Assembly (NCBI GenBank): GCA_037953745.1
Contig: JBAKBP010007952.1
Coordinates: 31,246-95,245 of the forward strand
Direction of reading: 5' to 3'
DNA length: 64,000 nt
Source of the DNA: Lithodes maja
Taxonomy: Eukaryota > Arthropoda > Malacostraca > Decapoda > Lithodidae
The notes under the pieces are model-generated. The model worked only from the letters and a program-made list of their open reading frames with translations. It had not been told where the DNA came from and did not search any database. Position numbers and translations under genes: made by a program. Position 1 is the first letter of the stretch. Every line of letters begins with the position of its first letter. Shown in pieces: positions 10,753 to 23,557 of this stretch.

Positions 10753-12643
10753 TGTGACGCTTCTGCATAGTAGCCACGTGCGGGCATGCGCGCACGTCGG
10801 CTGCCCAGCCGTTTAGAAACCGGCTGGTGGCAGCCGGCCGGCCGGCTTTTCCTTAGTATATATCCTACGACAATGTAACTAATGTCTGGGATATTCTTAT
10901 GTTGTTTCACAGCTTGTAGCTGCCCTTATTCTTAACCAACGCATCTTAGTATATTTTATTCTCGATAGTTGATTGTTTCATTATAATATATAAGATGTAA
11001 GTCTAGTGAGAGTGGGAGGAGACGAGCGGGAGAGAGAGACCGGCTGGGGGACGTTGCTTCGCGCAGAGAGTCTAGCTTGGGACGAGCCTGATGTTGCCAC
11101 ATGCATTTGATTGCAACGTTAGGCTTAGTTTCGACTCACGCACGGGGTAGAGGATTTTGACCCGGCAACTGTGTTGAGTGTTGCCAAGCATGGGATGTAT
11201 TTTGCATGCCTAGGGTGGGGTCCAGACAGATTCAAGACTCAGAGCTCACCTCACTGTCGTACCCTTCGGACCCCCTTGATATCTATCCCTCTCAACCCCA
11301 CTTAGAAACTTTCTCTCTTACTTTGTATACCTTCCTTCCACTACTTCACCAATCTATTTAATTATCCCATCCCCTTGATAGACCTTATATCTATTATTGT
11401 ATTAACGACGAGCTCTCAGATAACTAGATAGGATTTTGGGCCTTATGCAGAGATGTAATTGTTAATGAGACCTAGGAAGCTTTTTTGTTGTCTCATATTT
11501 GGTGGTTTCATGCTTGCTAGTGTGTTCTTGTGTCAGGTTAGCAGGGGCTAGACCGGAGGGGAGGCTTTTTGCGATCCTTTAAGTAAAGTCTGCTGGTGCG
11601 AGTCCTGTGGACCCGCACGACTTTACTAGGATACCCGTGGGAGTCTGGGGGCATTTTCTTGTCTGTGTCCCTGTGTGTCTAGTGTTGTGTTGTGTGAGGG
11701 CCCTTGCCTAGTCCACTCAGCACTGTGCTAGCACGTCTTGCTTTTGTTTTAGGGTCGCCAGGAGAGAGTCAGATACTTGCGATCTGAGTCTCTCAAGAGA
11801 GCACCCTTTCAATTAGAGTAATTTGGCGCACAGACTTGGGAACGTCCCTAGGCTAGAGCAGGTGGCTCAGCCTGGGTATCCGAAGCCTATATCCTTCCGG
11901 CTAGACCTCTGCCGCCTGGCAGATTAACAGCTAGGGGTTTATTATTTCTGTATGCTTGTTATTGTGCCACAGTTTACCGTTTTTGTGAGCATTGTGAGTC
12001 AGGGTGTGGCTTAGAGACTCTGTCCGAGCAGGCTTGCCTGACTAAGGTGAGAAGCACACCTGTATGTTGCGAGTTGCTGCCTTTATTTAATTATACCTAT
12101 GCCATTATACACTGTAGGTCCTATCACTAGTATGTATTCCTGCTTATGAGTTGAGAGTTCTCTAAATCCGTAACGTAATTTCTTTGCTAAGCATCAGATC
12201 CTACAGTAGCCGTATGCAGTTTAGAACCCCGCATCTTGTCTACCGGTACGATGTTTTGAGGACTGTTTGCTTTCACCTTCTTTCACGCAGGGGTGATTAG
12301 TTGTATTAATTAACATAACGTTAAATGTACTTTCTTCTAGTTTGTTATTAAATTGGTTTCTGCAATTTAATTCCGTTATCTATCTTTTCCTTGAAGCTTT
12401 AAGTCAACTTAATTGTGTGATCTTTTATATAGCCTGCTTGACTATCAGCAGTCTATAGTGCGTGCACCCTGTAACCGAGTCATAGGATACCTTGTTGTCC
12501 AGGCAGGACTCTTGACGGTTTAGGGTGGTTTGTTGCCTGGGTTTATAGATAAGGGTTGGATCTAGCGTTTTCCGTTGTTGCTTGTTGCCGCATACCTAGT
12601 CCAATAGAAAGAGCCCAGTGTTTATATATCCCAGGACGTAACA
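10753..12643 (+). repeat. Family A LTR shared by copies A1 and A2 (1891 bp)
   Basis: It has the same TGTGACGC...GTAACA termini and nearly the same sequence as 3252-5148. It is preceded by a polypurine tract and followed by a primer-binding site and leader, so it acts structurally as the 3' LTR of A1 and the 5' LTR of A2. Confidence 0.9.
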
Positions 12644-14211
12644 AATGGCGACCTTGCATAGGATTTACTGAACAGAGGAATATAGTGGTCATTTGTTTTG
12701 AGATTCCTTATGATTAGAGGAATACAGTGGACATAGTTTTTTTTTGGAGCAACCAATATAACACATTAAAGACTTTAAATAACATTAGTATATACATACT
12801 TGCATAGGAGATAAGGCACATTCTATAACCGTGATAATTACTGCAGTACACAAACATGTCTAATATATCAGAACACAGTGATGGGTCAGGTCACGGTACA
12901 GGCTCGGAGGGAGAAAGACCTGTGGAGTGGCTAGTCGATAGCGAGGAGGGTGCTAGAAGATTTTTAGAGGTGCCCCTTACCGCTGCCAGGGTGTTGAAGC
13001 TGAATAAGTATGGCTTAAAGTGTGTGGCAGGTCTTCAGGGTCACCAGGGTTTAAGTGGCATGAGGAAAGATCAGCTGAGGTCTTTGATATTGGGTTTAGA
13101 AGGGAGAGACCTGGGTGGAGAGGCGACTGGGGGCCCCGGTCCCCAGCCCCCCCTCCACTCTACCCCCGTATCAAACGTCAGGGTGCCTGAATTTAGTACA
13201 TACCCCCAAGTTGATGGTCAATGGCAGCGTGGAATTCAATCACAGGGACCTTCCCCATTAAATGCATCTTCCCCTCCTCAAGGGTTGACTCCAGATTTGT
13301 TGTTTTGGCTTGAGATGGCTAAGGTTGAGGCTGCTAGAGCTCAGGTTGAGGCTGCCGAGAGACAGGCTAGTGTGCAGGCTGAGGTTGCTAGAGCTCAGGT
13401 TGAGGCTACCGAAAGACAGGCTAGAGCTCAGGTTGAGGCTGCCGAGAGACAGGCTAGTGTGCAGGCTGAGGTTGCTAGAGCTCAGGCTGAGGCCGCAGAG
13501 AGAACAGCTATACGAGAGGCTGAACTGCAGGCAGAGTCTACTAGGTATCGGGCTGACAGGGAGCTGGAGAGATCTCGAGTGGAGGTAACAGGGCGAAATA
13601 TTGGGGGAGGTAACAAACATCGGGACCAATCACTGTCGCACCTGCTTAAACTAATTCCTGTGTTCGATGAATCATGTGTGACTGAGTTTTTTATGCGATT
13701 TGAGAAGAAGTGTCAGGAACACCAGTGGCCTCAGGAAAAGTGGGCAGCATTAGTTTCATCAAGACTCCTAGGAAAGGGGCTAAAAGCGTATGATGCACTA
13801 CCTTTAGAGTCCTGTGTAGTTTATGATGAGCTAAAGAAGGCTGTGCTACGGGCCTATGAGTTACAACCAGAAACTTACCGCTTGAAGTTTCGGGGTGTTA
13901 CTAAGGGCAAGGATAGTACCTTCCTAGAACACGCCCGGGACTTGTCTGATGCACTACGACATTGGCTGCGTTCTGAGAGGGCAGCTACTTTTGAGGAGTT
14001 GAGTGAGCTGGTTCTCTTGGAGCAGTTCTTTAAGTGCACAGGCGGGGACTTAACATTAAATATAAAGGAAAAAAATCCTAGAACTCTCCAGGAGGCAGCA
14101 GAAATGGCTGACCTCCGACTGTCATTAATTCAAGGGTGCGGAGCAGCAGCTAGGAGTGAGTCGGGTGCAAAGGATCGTACCCCTCCCCCTCCCAAGAATT
14201 TTGATACACAT
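12644..14211 (+). mobile_element. LTR retrotransposon family A, copy 2 (A2), truncated
   Basis: The primer-binding site (from about 12646), leader and gag match A1. The element stops abruptly at 14211, inside gag before the zinc knuckle, where the LTR of B1 starts. The missing pol and 3' LTR do not reappear on the other side of B1 (23558 onward), so a simple B insertion does not explain the junction. Confidence 0.85.
12856..14211 (+). CDS. A2 gag, intact but 3'-truncated
   Basis: About 452 codons of family A gag are open here; in A1 the same region is broken. The N-terminus (to about residue 80) is a short helical domain with a SAP-like look (EEGARRFLEVPL then GLKCVAGLQ); a DNA- or RNA-binding role is only a guess. 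A Gly/Pro-rich linker follows, then a charged coiled-coil (about residues 153-245) made of repeats of the type VEAAERQ and AQVEA, longer than in A1. After it comes the conserved capsid-like region with YELQPETYRLKFRG. The frame runs across the junction into the B1 LTR and stops at 14277; those last codons are not gag. Confidence 0.75.
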
Positions 14212-16030
14212 TGTTACGGCTGGATCGGCAATACATATTCGGGATTCTTGATCGTAGGACAGAAATGGCTTATGTGACAACGACACGCTCGATTCCAGTC
14301 CCAAATACTATATGCTCCAGACAACAAAAGCACCAACGCCCTACAGAGTTATCGTCTATGGTAACGAGGTACCTTAACTCGGCGAAAGTGTACAACAGGG
14401 GTAGGCTATGAGGCTAAACTCCCTCAGACATTTATAGGTTACGTTATTACTAAAGAAATGCAATACTCAAGAAACTATGTTAATATTAAGCCTCTAATAA
14501 TGTAGAATAGAAGCAGGCTAAAGGTATGACAGTGAAATGCTAAATGACAAATGTACACGCCTATTTGAAAGCGCGTGCACTAGAATAACTGTCCCCTACT
14601 AACATGCACTAGCATGTAGCATACAAGATGTTCATGATCCAGTAGATACCTAATAATACACATGGAAGGAACATAAACAGTAGTCACTTATTGTAATAAT
14701 GAATCTATACTTGGAATAACTAAAAGGTTGCAGGCAACAGTACTGCGCCGGTAGCCTACTACCGCATAGGCTACTTCGCTTCTCTCACTCTGTCTCCCCT
14801 CTGAGTCCGTATGCGCCCTACGCAACAGAACTCCGGACACAGCAGCAAAACGACAGTGCAGTTAATTGATACATGAAAGTATTAATAGTGTTGTCTTGTG
14901 TGTGAGTAATGTGTATTGTAAAGTGTTACATACATAAACTTAAAGAGAGCTGCAATGCATAGTAAAATAAAGATATCACCCACTCATCATCCCCATGTGT
15001 TCTAGCTAGCAGGCCAAGTCACAGGAACAACGAGTCCCAGCACCGAAAGCGAGAACCCAGGAAAAGACTGCAGAGAACACAAGGACAGATAAATTACGTT
15101 ACTCTACTATACCGGCACTACGAGCGAGCTGTAGTCTCTGGTACTGCACTCGCTCCTGGCTCGGTAGGCAAATCAAGGCTAAGTCCTCGCCCCTCTACAG
15201 ACAACTCCTGGGCATGGTCGGGCTCTTACACATGGCACTAGTCTAGTCACAAATTGGATGATGAGCTGGGCATATAACTTGTGAACATGTAGAACGTTCA
15301 CCAACTATCCTCATCAAGAAGATCGCTGTTCACATTAACCCCTTAAATCTAATACATGTAAATATATGCTTGTCCTAAGAGTAATACGAGAGGTGAGTGC
15401 TGAAACTCCTTTAGGACCTCAAGGGAAGGTTATGCATTTAAATAGAGAGAAGAATGAAATGAGAGTAATGTCGTCAGAGAGAAAGAGTGCAACCGTGAGA
15501 AATTGGGAGAGAGGGCAAGGGATGTTAGAATCTCAAAGGTTCTAGGCAACCTGATCATGGAACACACAGCGAGCCTCCAGGCAATGTGCAGTACGACAAC
15601 ATGGGCAACCCAGGCAGCATAGGCAGGCGGCAATGGACTACCAACCCTGTCGCACCTAGCTATAAGCGCAAGGCTGCCAACCGGTCCATACGTCTGGGAA
15701 CCACCACTCCGGCAGCGTGGCGCGTTGCTACCCTCTCGCTCTGAAAACTAACTCACTCTCTCTCTCTGAACTCCCATTGTCTTATCTATCAACTTCTCTA
15801 TTGATACTACATATTAAATGGAAGGTCTCGACATGGCTTAAAACAAAACCCACCACTGGTTAGCACATGACGAGACCTTTGCAGAGATACAAAGAACATA
15901 GTTATACGTTGTCACACTCAATATAAGCAGCCAGCACGGTACAGCGGTACAGCGGTACCACACAGTGGCGGTACAGTGGAGTACCAAGGAGTACAATCAG
16001 GTTGCGTTGCCACGCACTGGGTGCGTCACA
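14212..16030 (-). repeat. B1 3' LTR (1819 bp)
   Basis: On the minus strand it begins TGTGACGCACCCAG and ends GCCGTAACA. The other family B LTRs are at 21741-23557, 43578-45359 and 51029-52817. A 67-codon frame (15430-15633) recurs in several of these LTRs but has no recognisable motif; it is probably fortuitous. Confidence 0.9.
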
Positions 16031-16046
16031 GCCCCCCCAAGATTTT
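16031..16046 (-). promoter_or_regulatory. B1 polypurine tract
   Basis: On the minus strand AAAATCTTGGGGGGGC lies directly before the 3' LTR. The same tract precedes the 3' LTR of B2 at 51013-51028. Confidence 0.8.
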
Positions 16047-16392
16047 AGATAATCGACCTTAGAAGCATTATCAAAATCTGACAGGCAACCAACCGACCTG
16101 CTACCCTTAGCTGCCACTAATTGCAAAAGGTGCACAACAACTGAAATGTGAATTATACATAAAACACAATATCGCATGCATCATGCTACAACAATAAAGA
16201 CTTACAAAACTAAAAAAAAAATTTCTCGTTTATTTTATTGTTTTATAATCTTTTTGGACGGCGTTATGATAGCCTAATTTTACTCCTGCTCAACCCCCAC
16301 ACCGTGCACGACTATCCTGGATCATCAACCCTTGATAGACAATCTGCTATCACGTTCTCACTCCCAGCAATATGCTGAATGTTGAGATTATA

Positions 16393-19300
16393 CTATTGGA
16401 GCATTAGGGACCACCTGGTCAACCGCATATTCCGATTGTGAAACTGATTTAGGAATTTCAAGGGATGATGGTCCGTATAAATCGTCACTACCGGGCCGTA
16501 GGCTGGAACATAAACTTCGAAATGTTTGAGCGACAAAACGATAGCAAGAAGCTCCTTCTCTATAGTCGAGTAATTCCTTTGTGCCGAATTAAACTTGCGA
16601 GAAAAGAAGCTCACTGGGTGTTCCAAGCCCTCGGAATCAGTCTGTAGTAACACTGCCCCGGCACCCACACCGCTGGCATCAGTCGCCAGCTGAAAACTCC
16701 TGGAGAAGTCTGGGGCTCTCAAAATCGGATGTGTACACAGCAGGTGCTTGACTAGGTCGAAAGCCCTCTGACACTCCGCAGCCCAACAGAACTTCACTGA
16801 CTTCGACAGTAGATCAGTTAACGGTGCTAAGACAGTAGAGTATCCCCGGATGAAGCGCCTATAATAGCCTATCATACCTAGGAACCGCATGACCTGGCGC
16901 TTAGTGGTGGGCCTGGGAAACATATTGATAGCCTGTATCTTGCTCAGGGGGGGGCACACCCGGCCTAACCCGACCACGAAGCCAAGATACTGCACAGTAG
17001 CCTTTACAAACTCGCACTTCCTCAGGTTCACCACCAGCCCAGCATCGTGCAACTTCCCAAACAGGGTCTCTAAGTGCCTTAGGTGATTTTCAAAATTGTC
17101 ATCATACACTATCACGTCATCAAGGTAGACCGTGCAGTTAGGGATTTCGTCACAAATATCATTCATCAGGTTCTGAAACGTGGCAGGTGCGTTCTTAAGC
17201 CCATAAGGCATTACGTTACATTGGTAGGTCTTGCCATCTACCACAAAACCACAAACTTGCTTAGCTCGGTCCGACAGGGGTACTTGCCAGTAGCCTTTTA
17301 CAAGATCAATTTTAGTAAGGTACTTTGCATTCCCTATCTTGTCCACGCTGTCGTCAACTCGAGGCAAAGGGTAAGGGTTGGTAGTGGTCAAGCCATTTAG
17401 CCTACGAAAATCTATGCAGAACCGCACCTTGCCGTCAGGTTTTGGCTGCAACGTGACGGGTGATGTCCACTTCACATAACCTTCAGTGATCATCCCTCTC
17501 TCAACCATGTACTTTAACTCCTCCCGTAAAGCTGGCAACTTTACCGGGGGCACACGGTAGGGCACTGACTTGAAGGGCACATTATCACCGACGTCCACGT
17601 CGTGCGTTACCTGAGTAGTGAGACCTGGGTGTTCGGCGAAAACAGAGGGGTATGACCTGAACAGGCCTAGGACAGCAGCACCCTGGTGCTCAGGCAGGTG
17701 ACTTACAGCTTGCCTAGCCTCTTGTTCAGTATTCCCCGCCCACTGTTCCGCGGAAATGACACAGTCCCAGCTATCCTCCTCAGCAGCATGACTGTCCCCA
17801 CCTCCTTCTCCACCCTGGCCGCTGCAGGCCAGCACAGGGACAGTGAGAGGCTCTGAGGGGCGTCTCACATACTCTTTCATGAGGTTAACATGACATAACT
17901 GATGTTTTTTTCTACGGTCAGGTGTTGCAACGAGATAATCAAGGTCGGACAGTTTCTTAGCCACCACATACGGCCCAATAAACTTGGCAGAAAGGGGGTG
18001 TCCAGGCAAAGGTAAAAGCAACATTACCTCCTGACCCACCGAAAACTCCCGAAGCTTCACCTTGGCGTCATACTGGTGCTTCATGACCGCCTGTGCATTA
18101 ACCAAGTTATTACCTGCCGCTGCCATGCAACCTATAAGTCTCTCCCGGCTCTCAAGGATATATTTAAGTACAGACCCCGGCTTCTCTTCGCCCTCCCAGA
18201 TCTCTTTCACCATACTTAAAGGTCCTCTCACATTATGGCCAAAGACTAGTTGATTTGGACTGAACCCCAGGCTCTCTCCTGGGACTTCACGTGCAGCGAA
18301 CAGAACATACGGCAGACCCAAATCCCAATCAGTGTCATGTTCTGCACAGTAACAGCGTAGCATACTCTTCAGGGTCGAGTGCCACCGCTCCAAGACTCCC
18401 TGACTCTCGGGATGGTAGGCTGACGACACTACAGAACATATACCGTGCAACTGAAGGGTTTGCTTGAACAATTTGGATGTAAAATTGCTCCCCTGGTCTG
18501 ACTGCACCTCACGTGGAAATCCATAACGGGAACAGAACAATAATAAGTTTTTAACAACTGCCTTTGCCGAGCCGTTTCTCATGGGGTATGCGTCCGGGTA
18601 TCTCGTAGCCACATCCATGATTGTCAACAGGAATTTATTGCCACTACTAGTAGGCGGGAAAGGGCCAACCAAATCTACTACAACTTTGCTGAACGGAGGC
18701 CCGGTGACAGGTATGGGAAACAAAGGTGCCTTCGGGATGGTCTGGTTAGGCTTCCCCGTTGTCTGGCAGGTCGCACACCCAGCCACCCATGCACAGACAT
18801 CAGCCTTGACCCCAGGCCACCAGAAAAACCTGCCCAATGCCGCCAATGTTTTTGTTACCCCCAAATGACCCGCCACCGGCACATCATGCGCCAGACACAA
18901 TAAGGACTCTCTATACTTATTTGGAACAACCACCTGGTCTACTACCCTCGCACCGCCCTCCCACTTCGATTTGGGGTCTAGAAATCTGCGGTACAATATC
19001 CTGTTGAGCCTAAAGAAATCTCCCGGCTTCGCATCCCCATCTTCCTCCAACTCTATGGCACCATTGCTATAACGAGCTAGGCTAGCGTCTTGCAGCTGCT
19101 GCTCACTAATGTCCCTGGGCGTCAATGCATCAAGATGGTTTTGTAATAAGACATTACCCCGGCTAGTAGGCTCTACTGCCTTAGTGGCTCTCGCTACAGC
19201 TCTTGCCTCACGCGAAGTCTTACCCAACTCTGCCTTGTTACACACCATATCTGGGCCAGAATCAACTCCCGTGTTTATTATAGGTCCAAGTACCGAATCA

Positions 19301-21495
19301 CCGAGAAGTGCAGCAGAATCAATGTCCCTTTTCCTGCCCTTAGCAACCTTCTCCTGATCCTTCCTCCACTGTCCCCGAGGTTGAGTGCTAGGCTGTGCAG
19401 GAGCCGCAGAGCGAGATCGGGTTACCACACAGGCCATCTCATCCTGTTGGCACCTCCCAACCCATTCCCGATTCTCACCATCCACGTCGGCCGCCCTCTC
19501 GGCAACGCCTAAGGGTGGAGTCCCGGAAGTGGGCACCGCAAAGTCGTTGCCGAGAAGAAGGTCGACGCCCTCAACTGGCAAACACTCAACGATCCCTACA
19601 TCCAGCTCCCTGCACACCTCTCCCACTCTCAACTCCAACCTCACAAGTGGGTATGACCTCGTAGCATTTATACCCTGCACCACAACAACTCTGGCCGCAT
19701 TTATCGGTTTCCCTGTGAAGTTCCTCAACAAAGTTTGCGAAGCCCCCGTATCCCTCAGCAAGTCAACCCTCCGTAGTTCACTCCCCCAGCTCACAAACCC
19801 GTGTCCCCGATGGTTACAGAAAGTGTCCCGGACAGGTGTCGAGCCTTCCGTACGCTTCTTTACCGCGTGTGCCTCAGCTGCTGACAACCTACCCCGGGCA
19901 GTTGCTGCAGCCTTCAGAGACACACCGATACTGTGAACCAATGACACCGGCTTAGCGGGAGTGTTACTAGGGCACTCACGTGAATAATGGCCTAGCTTCT
20001 GACATTTGTAACATTTCACATCCCCAATGGGCTTCTTCCCTTGTGCGGGCGAAGAAGGGGCCTGACCTTTAGTAAACGGGAGAGGCTTGTGTTTGTAGGT
20101 GTTATTAGGTGCAATGCTTTTAGTGTGGTTATGTGTGTCATAGGATTTGTTATTATCGAAAACTCTGGTGGGTGGGGTATAGCGCCCCTTCTGCCCTGAC
20201 TCAGCCCTCTGAGCGGCACCGCAACCACGAATCAATGATAATCTGAGGTCTGCCATCTTGGCAGCCTCCTCTACTGTCTTGGGACATTTTTCCTTAATGT
20301 TCAGCGTTAGATCGGTTCCAGTACATTTGTAAAACTGTTCCAGATAGAAAAGTTGCTTAATTTCCTCAGCCGACTCTGCGTGCTCGGACCGAAACCAGTT
20401 ATTACATGCATCTGTTAAGTCCCGTGCGTGCTCCATAAAACTGACGTCGCTCTTCTTATTCACGCCACGGAACTTCAATCTATAAGTTTCGGGTTGCAGT
20501 TCGTAGGCCCGGAGCACAGCCTCCTTCACCAGTCCATACACGACACTCTCGTCCAGTGACAGTGCATCGTAGGCTTTCAACCCCTTACCCACTAGACGTG
20601 ATGAAACTAATGCTGCCCATTTAACCTCCGGCCAGTCATACTCACGACACTTCTTTTCGAAACGAGCAAAAAACTCAGTCACTGCTGTCTCATCAAATGC
20701 GGGTACTAACTTAATTAAATGCGAAAGTGAGTCTGTAACCCAGTGCCCACCACCGAGATGACGCCCCGTGGTCTCTACTCTAGACTTCTCGACATCCATT
20801 TCAGCCTGGTACCTGGTTGCATCCTGATTGGCTTGGATTCTAGCAACCTCTATGCGTTCTATACTAGCCTGTTGTATCTGAGTCTCCTGCAGCTTAATCC
20901 GTTCTATACTAGCCTGTTGTATCTGAGTCTCCTGCAGCTTAATCTGTTCTATACTAGCCTGTTGACTCTCTTGCAACTTAAGCTTAGCTAGTTCTAGCTG
21001 AAATAACATCTCAGGAGACAGGCCTGGGGGGGGAGAGCACAAAATGGGGGATCCACACCGAGACGTGTTTACGGGTAAGCCAGCTTGCCATTGAGAACCC
21101 TCCTGCTGCATCGTGCTAAGACTCGCTGGCTGAGGGCCCAGCTCAGGGGTAGAGTGGAATGGAGGCTTGGAGGGAACCCCCCAAGACCCCACTCCACCCA
21201 CCGCCCCATCGCCATCACCCAACAAACATGCCACCAAATTCTTCTTGGGCCAACTGTCAGGACAGTCCCGCCCCAAAACCGTGGCTAAACAGCGAAGACC
21301 GTAACAATCAATAGCCTGCAGGCGCTGTTCGGTCAAAGGTGTCTGCAAAAATGCCCGGGCATCCCTCTCTCCACTTATAACACTCCCCTCCCTAAATATC
21401 TGTTGTACTTGCTGGTCACTAGGCTGTACCGTGTTATCCTCCCCCGTAAATGATGAGTCATTAGACATAGTGCTGGTTATACAATTGCTGTTCAT
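16393..21495 (-). pseudogene. B1 gag-pol polyprotein, truncated by a nonsense codon
   Basis: A 1700-codon single frame encoding gag, a CCHC zinc knuckle (CYKCQKLGHYSREC), aspartic protease (RDTGASQTLL), HHCC and DD35E integrase, GPY-like module, YLDD reverse transcriptase and most of RNase H. It stops right after RWSLMLQ, where B2 has a glutamate codon and continues 27 residues more. The lost tail carries the IADCLSR block with the last acidic residue of the RNase H site, so the enzyme is probably crippled. The gag coiled-coil has one extra 13-residue unit compared with B2. Gag and pol share one frame with no shift signal. Confidence 0.9.
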
Positions 21496-21740
21496 AAAAA
21501 AAAAAAAAGTGCTTATTACTAATTGCAGTCTCGACTCACAAAATGTTAAAGATGCTTGAATGACTCTACTCTAGACACCCCTAACGAAACAATCTGCAAG
21601 TCCACCAATACAATAATGACACAATAAAAATTCCTCCAATATGCAAGAAAATTCTAGCCAGCTCTACTAGGTAGCATAGAATAGTTCTCCAAAAAAACAT
21701 GTGATAGGATACTACTGAATCTTGTGCAAGGTCGCCATTT
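21496..21740 (-). promoter_or_regulatory. B1 leader with primer-binding site
   Basis: This is the untranslated leader between the 5' LTR and gag. Next to the LTR on the minus strand is TGGCGACCTTGCACAAG (21721-21737), the same primer-site start as in family A. A 12-base homopolymer (A on the plus strand, 21497-21508) sits just before the start codon. Confidence 0.75.
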
Positions 21741-23557
21741 TGTTACGGCTGGATCGGCAATACATATTTGGGATTCTTGATCGTAGGACAGAAATGGCTT
21801 ATGTGACAACGACACGCTCGATTCCAGTCCCAAATACTATATGCTCCAGACAACAAAAGCACCAACGCCCTACAGAGTTATCGTCTATGGTAACGAGGTA
21901 CCTTAACTCGGCGAAAGTGTACAACAGGGGTAGGCTATTAGGCTAAACTCCCTCAGACATTTATAGGTTACGTTATTACTTAAGAAATGCAATACTCAAG
22001 AAACTACGTTAATATTAAGCCTCTAATAATGTAGAATAGAAGCAGGCTAAAGGTATGACAGTGAAATGCTAAATGACAAATGTACACGCCTACGTGAAAG
22101 CGCGTGCACTAGAATAACTGTCCCCTACTAACATGCACTAGCATGTAGCATACAAGATGTTCATGATCCAGTAGATACCTAATAATACACATGGAAGGAA
22201 CATAAATAGTAGTCACTTATTATAATAATGAATCTATACTTGGAATAACTAAAAGGTTGCAGGCAACAGTACTGCGCCGGTAGCCTACTACCGCATAGGC
22301 TACTTCGCTTCTCTCACTCTGTCTCCCCTCTGAGTCCGTATGCGCCCTACGCAACAGAACTCCGGACACAGCAGCAAAACGACAGTGCAGTTAATTGATA
22401 CATGAAAGTATTAATAGTGTTGTCTTGTGTGTGAGTAATGTGTATTGTAAAGTGTTACATACATAAACTTAAAGAGAGCTGCAATGCATAGTAAAATAAA
22501 GATATATCCCACTCATCATCCCCATGTGTTCTAGCTAGCAGGCCAAGTCACAGGAACAACGAGTCCCAGCACCGAAAGCGAGAACCCAGGAAAAGACTGT
22601 AGAGAACACAAGGACAGATAAATTACGTTACTCTACTATACCGGCACTACGAGCGAGCTGTAGTCTCTGGTACTACACTCGCTCCTGGCTCGGTATGCAA
22701 ATCAAGGCTAAGTCCTCGCCCCTCTACAGACAACTCCTGGGCATGGTCGGGCTCTTACACATGGCACCAGTCTAGTCACAAATTGGATGATGAGCGGGGC
22801 ATATAACTCGTGAACATGTAGAACGTTCACCAACTATCCTCATCAAGAAGATCGCTGTTCACATTAACCCCTTAAATCTAATACATGTAAATATATGCTT
22901 GTCCTAAGAGTAATACGAGAGGTGAGTGCTGAAACTCCTTTTGGACCTCAAGGGAAGGTTATGCATTTAAATAGAGAGAAGAATGAAATGAGAGTAATGT
23001 CGTCAGAGAGAAAGAGTGCAACCGTGAGAAGTTGGGAGAGAGGGCAAGGGATGTTAGAATCTCAAAGGTTCTAGGCAACCTGATCATGGAACACACAGCG
23101 AGCCTCCAGGCAATGTGCAGTACGACAACATGGGCAGCCCAGGCAGCATAGGCAGGCGGCAATGGACTACCAACCCTGTCGCGCCCAGCTATAAGCGCAA
23201 GGCTGCCAACCAGTCCATACGTCTGGCAACCACCCCCCCGGCAGCGTGGCGCGTTGCTACCCTCTCGCTCTGAAGCCTAACTCACTCTCTCTCTCTGAAC
23301 TCCCATTGTCTTATCTATCAACTTCTCTATTGATACTACATATTAAATGGAAGGTCTCGACATGGCTTAAAACAAAACCCACCACTGGTTAGCACATGAC
23401 GAGACCTTTGCAGAGATACAAAGAACATAGTTATAAGTTGTCACACTCAATATACATAGCTGCTGACGGTAGCCAGCACGGTACAGTGGTACGGGCGGTA
23501 CAGTGGAGTACCAAGGAGTACAATCAGGTTGCGTTGCCACGCACTGGGTGCGTCACA
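21741..23557 (-). repeat. B1 5' LTR (1817 bp)
   Basis: Same termini as the other family B LTRs and two bases shorter than its partner. By eye the partners differ by scattered substitutions and a few short indels (for example in the GGTAC-rich stretch near the outer end). Confidence 0.9.

Larger units (their letters stand above)
3252..12643 (+). mobile_element. LTR retrotransposon family A, copy 1 (A1; Gmr1-like domain order)
   Basis: A complete element architecture of about 9.4 kb: a long LTR (3252-5148), primer-binding site, gag, protease, integrase, reverse transcriptase, RNase H, polypurine tract and second LTR (10753-12643). The enzymes are Ty3/Gypsy-type, but integrase precedes reverse transcriptase, the order reported for Gmr1-like elements. 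The coding region has at least five disabling lesions, so this copy is not autonomous. The second LTR is followed directly by another leader and gag, so copies A1 and A2 share it. No right-hand target duplication can be tested. Confidence 0.85.
14212..23557 (-). mobile_element. LTR retrotransposon family B, copy 1 (B1; Gmr1-like domain order)
   Basis: A full element on the minus strand: 5' LTR at 21741-23557, primer-binding site, a single gag-pol frame, polypurine tract and 3' LTR at 14212-16030. It is close to copy B2 (43578-52817, plus strand). The gag-pol frame is open except for a premature stop near the RNase H end. The flanks (GATACACAT on the left, ATATACTGTA on the right) share no target duplication, and the right flank is not a continuation of the A2 gag on the left. 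Confidence 0.9.

Noticed and set aside
15430..15633. 67-codon frame recurring in several family B LTRs
   Set aside because: Repetition follows from LTR duplication; no motif and no sign of selection on the protein can be seen.
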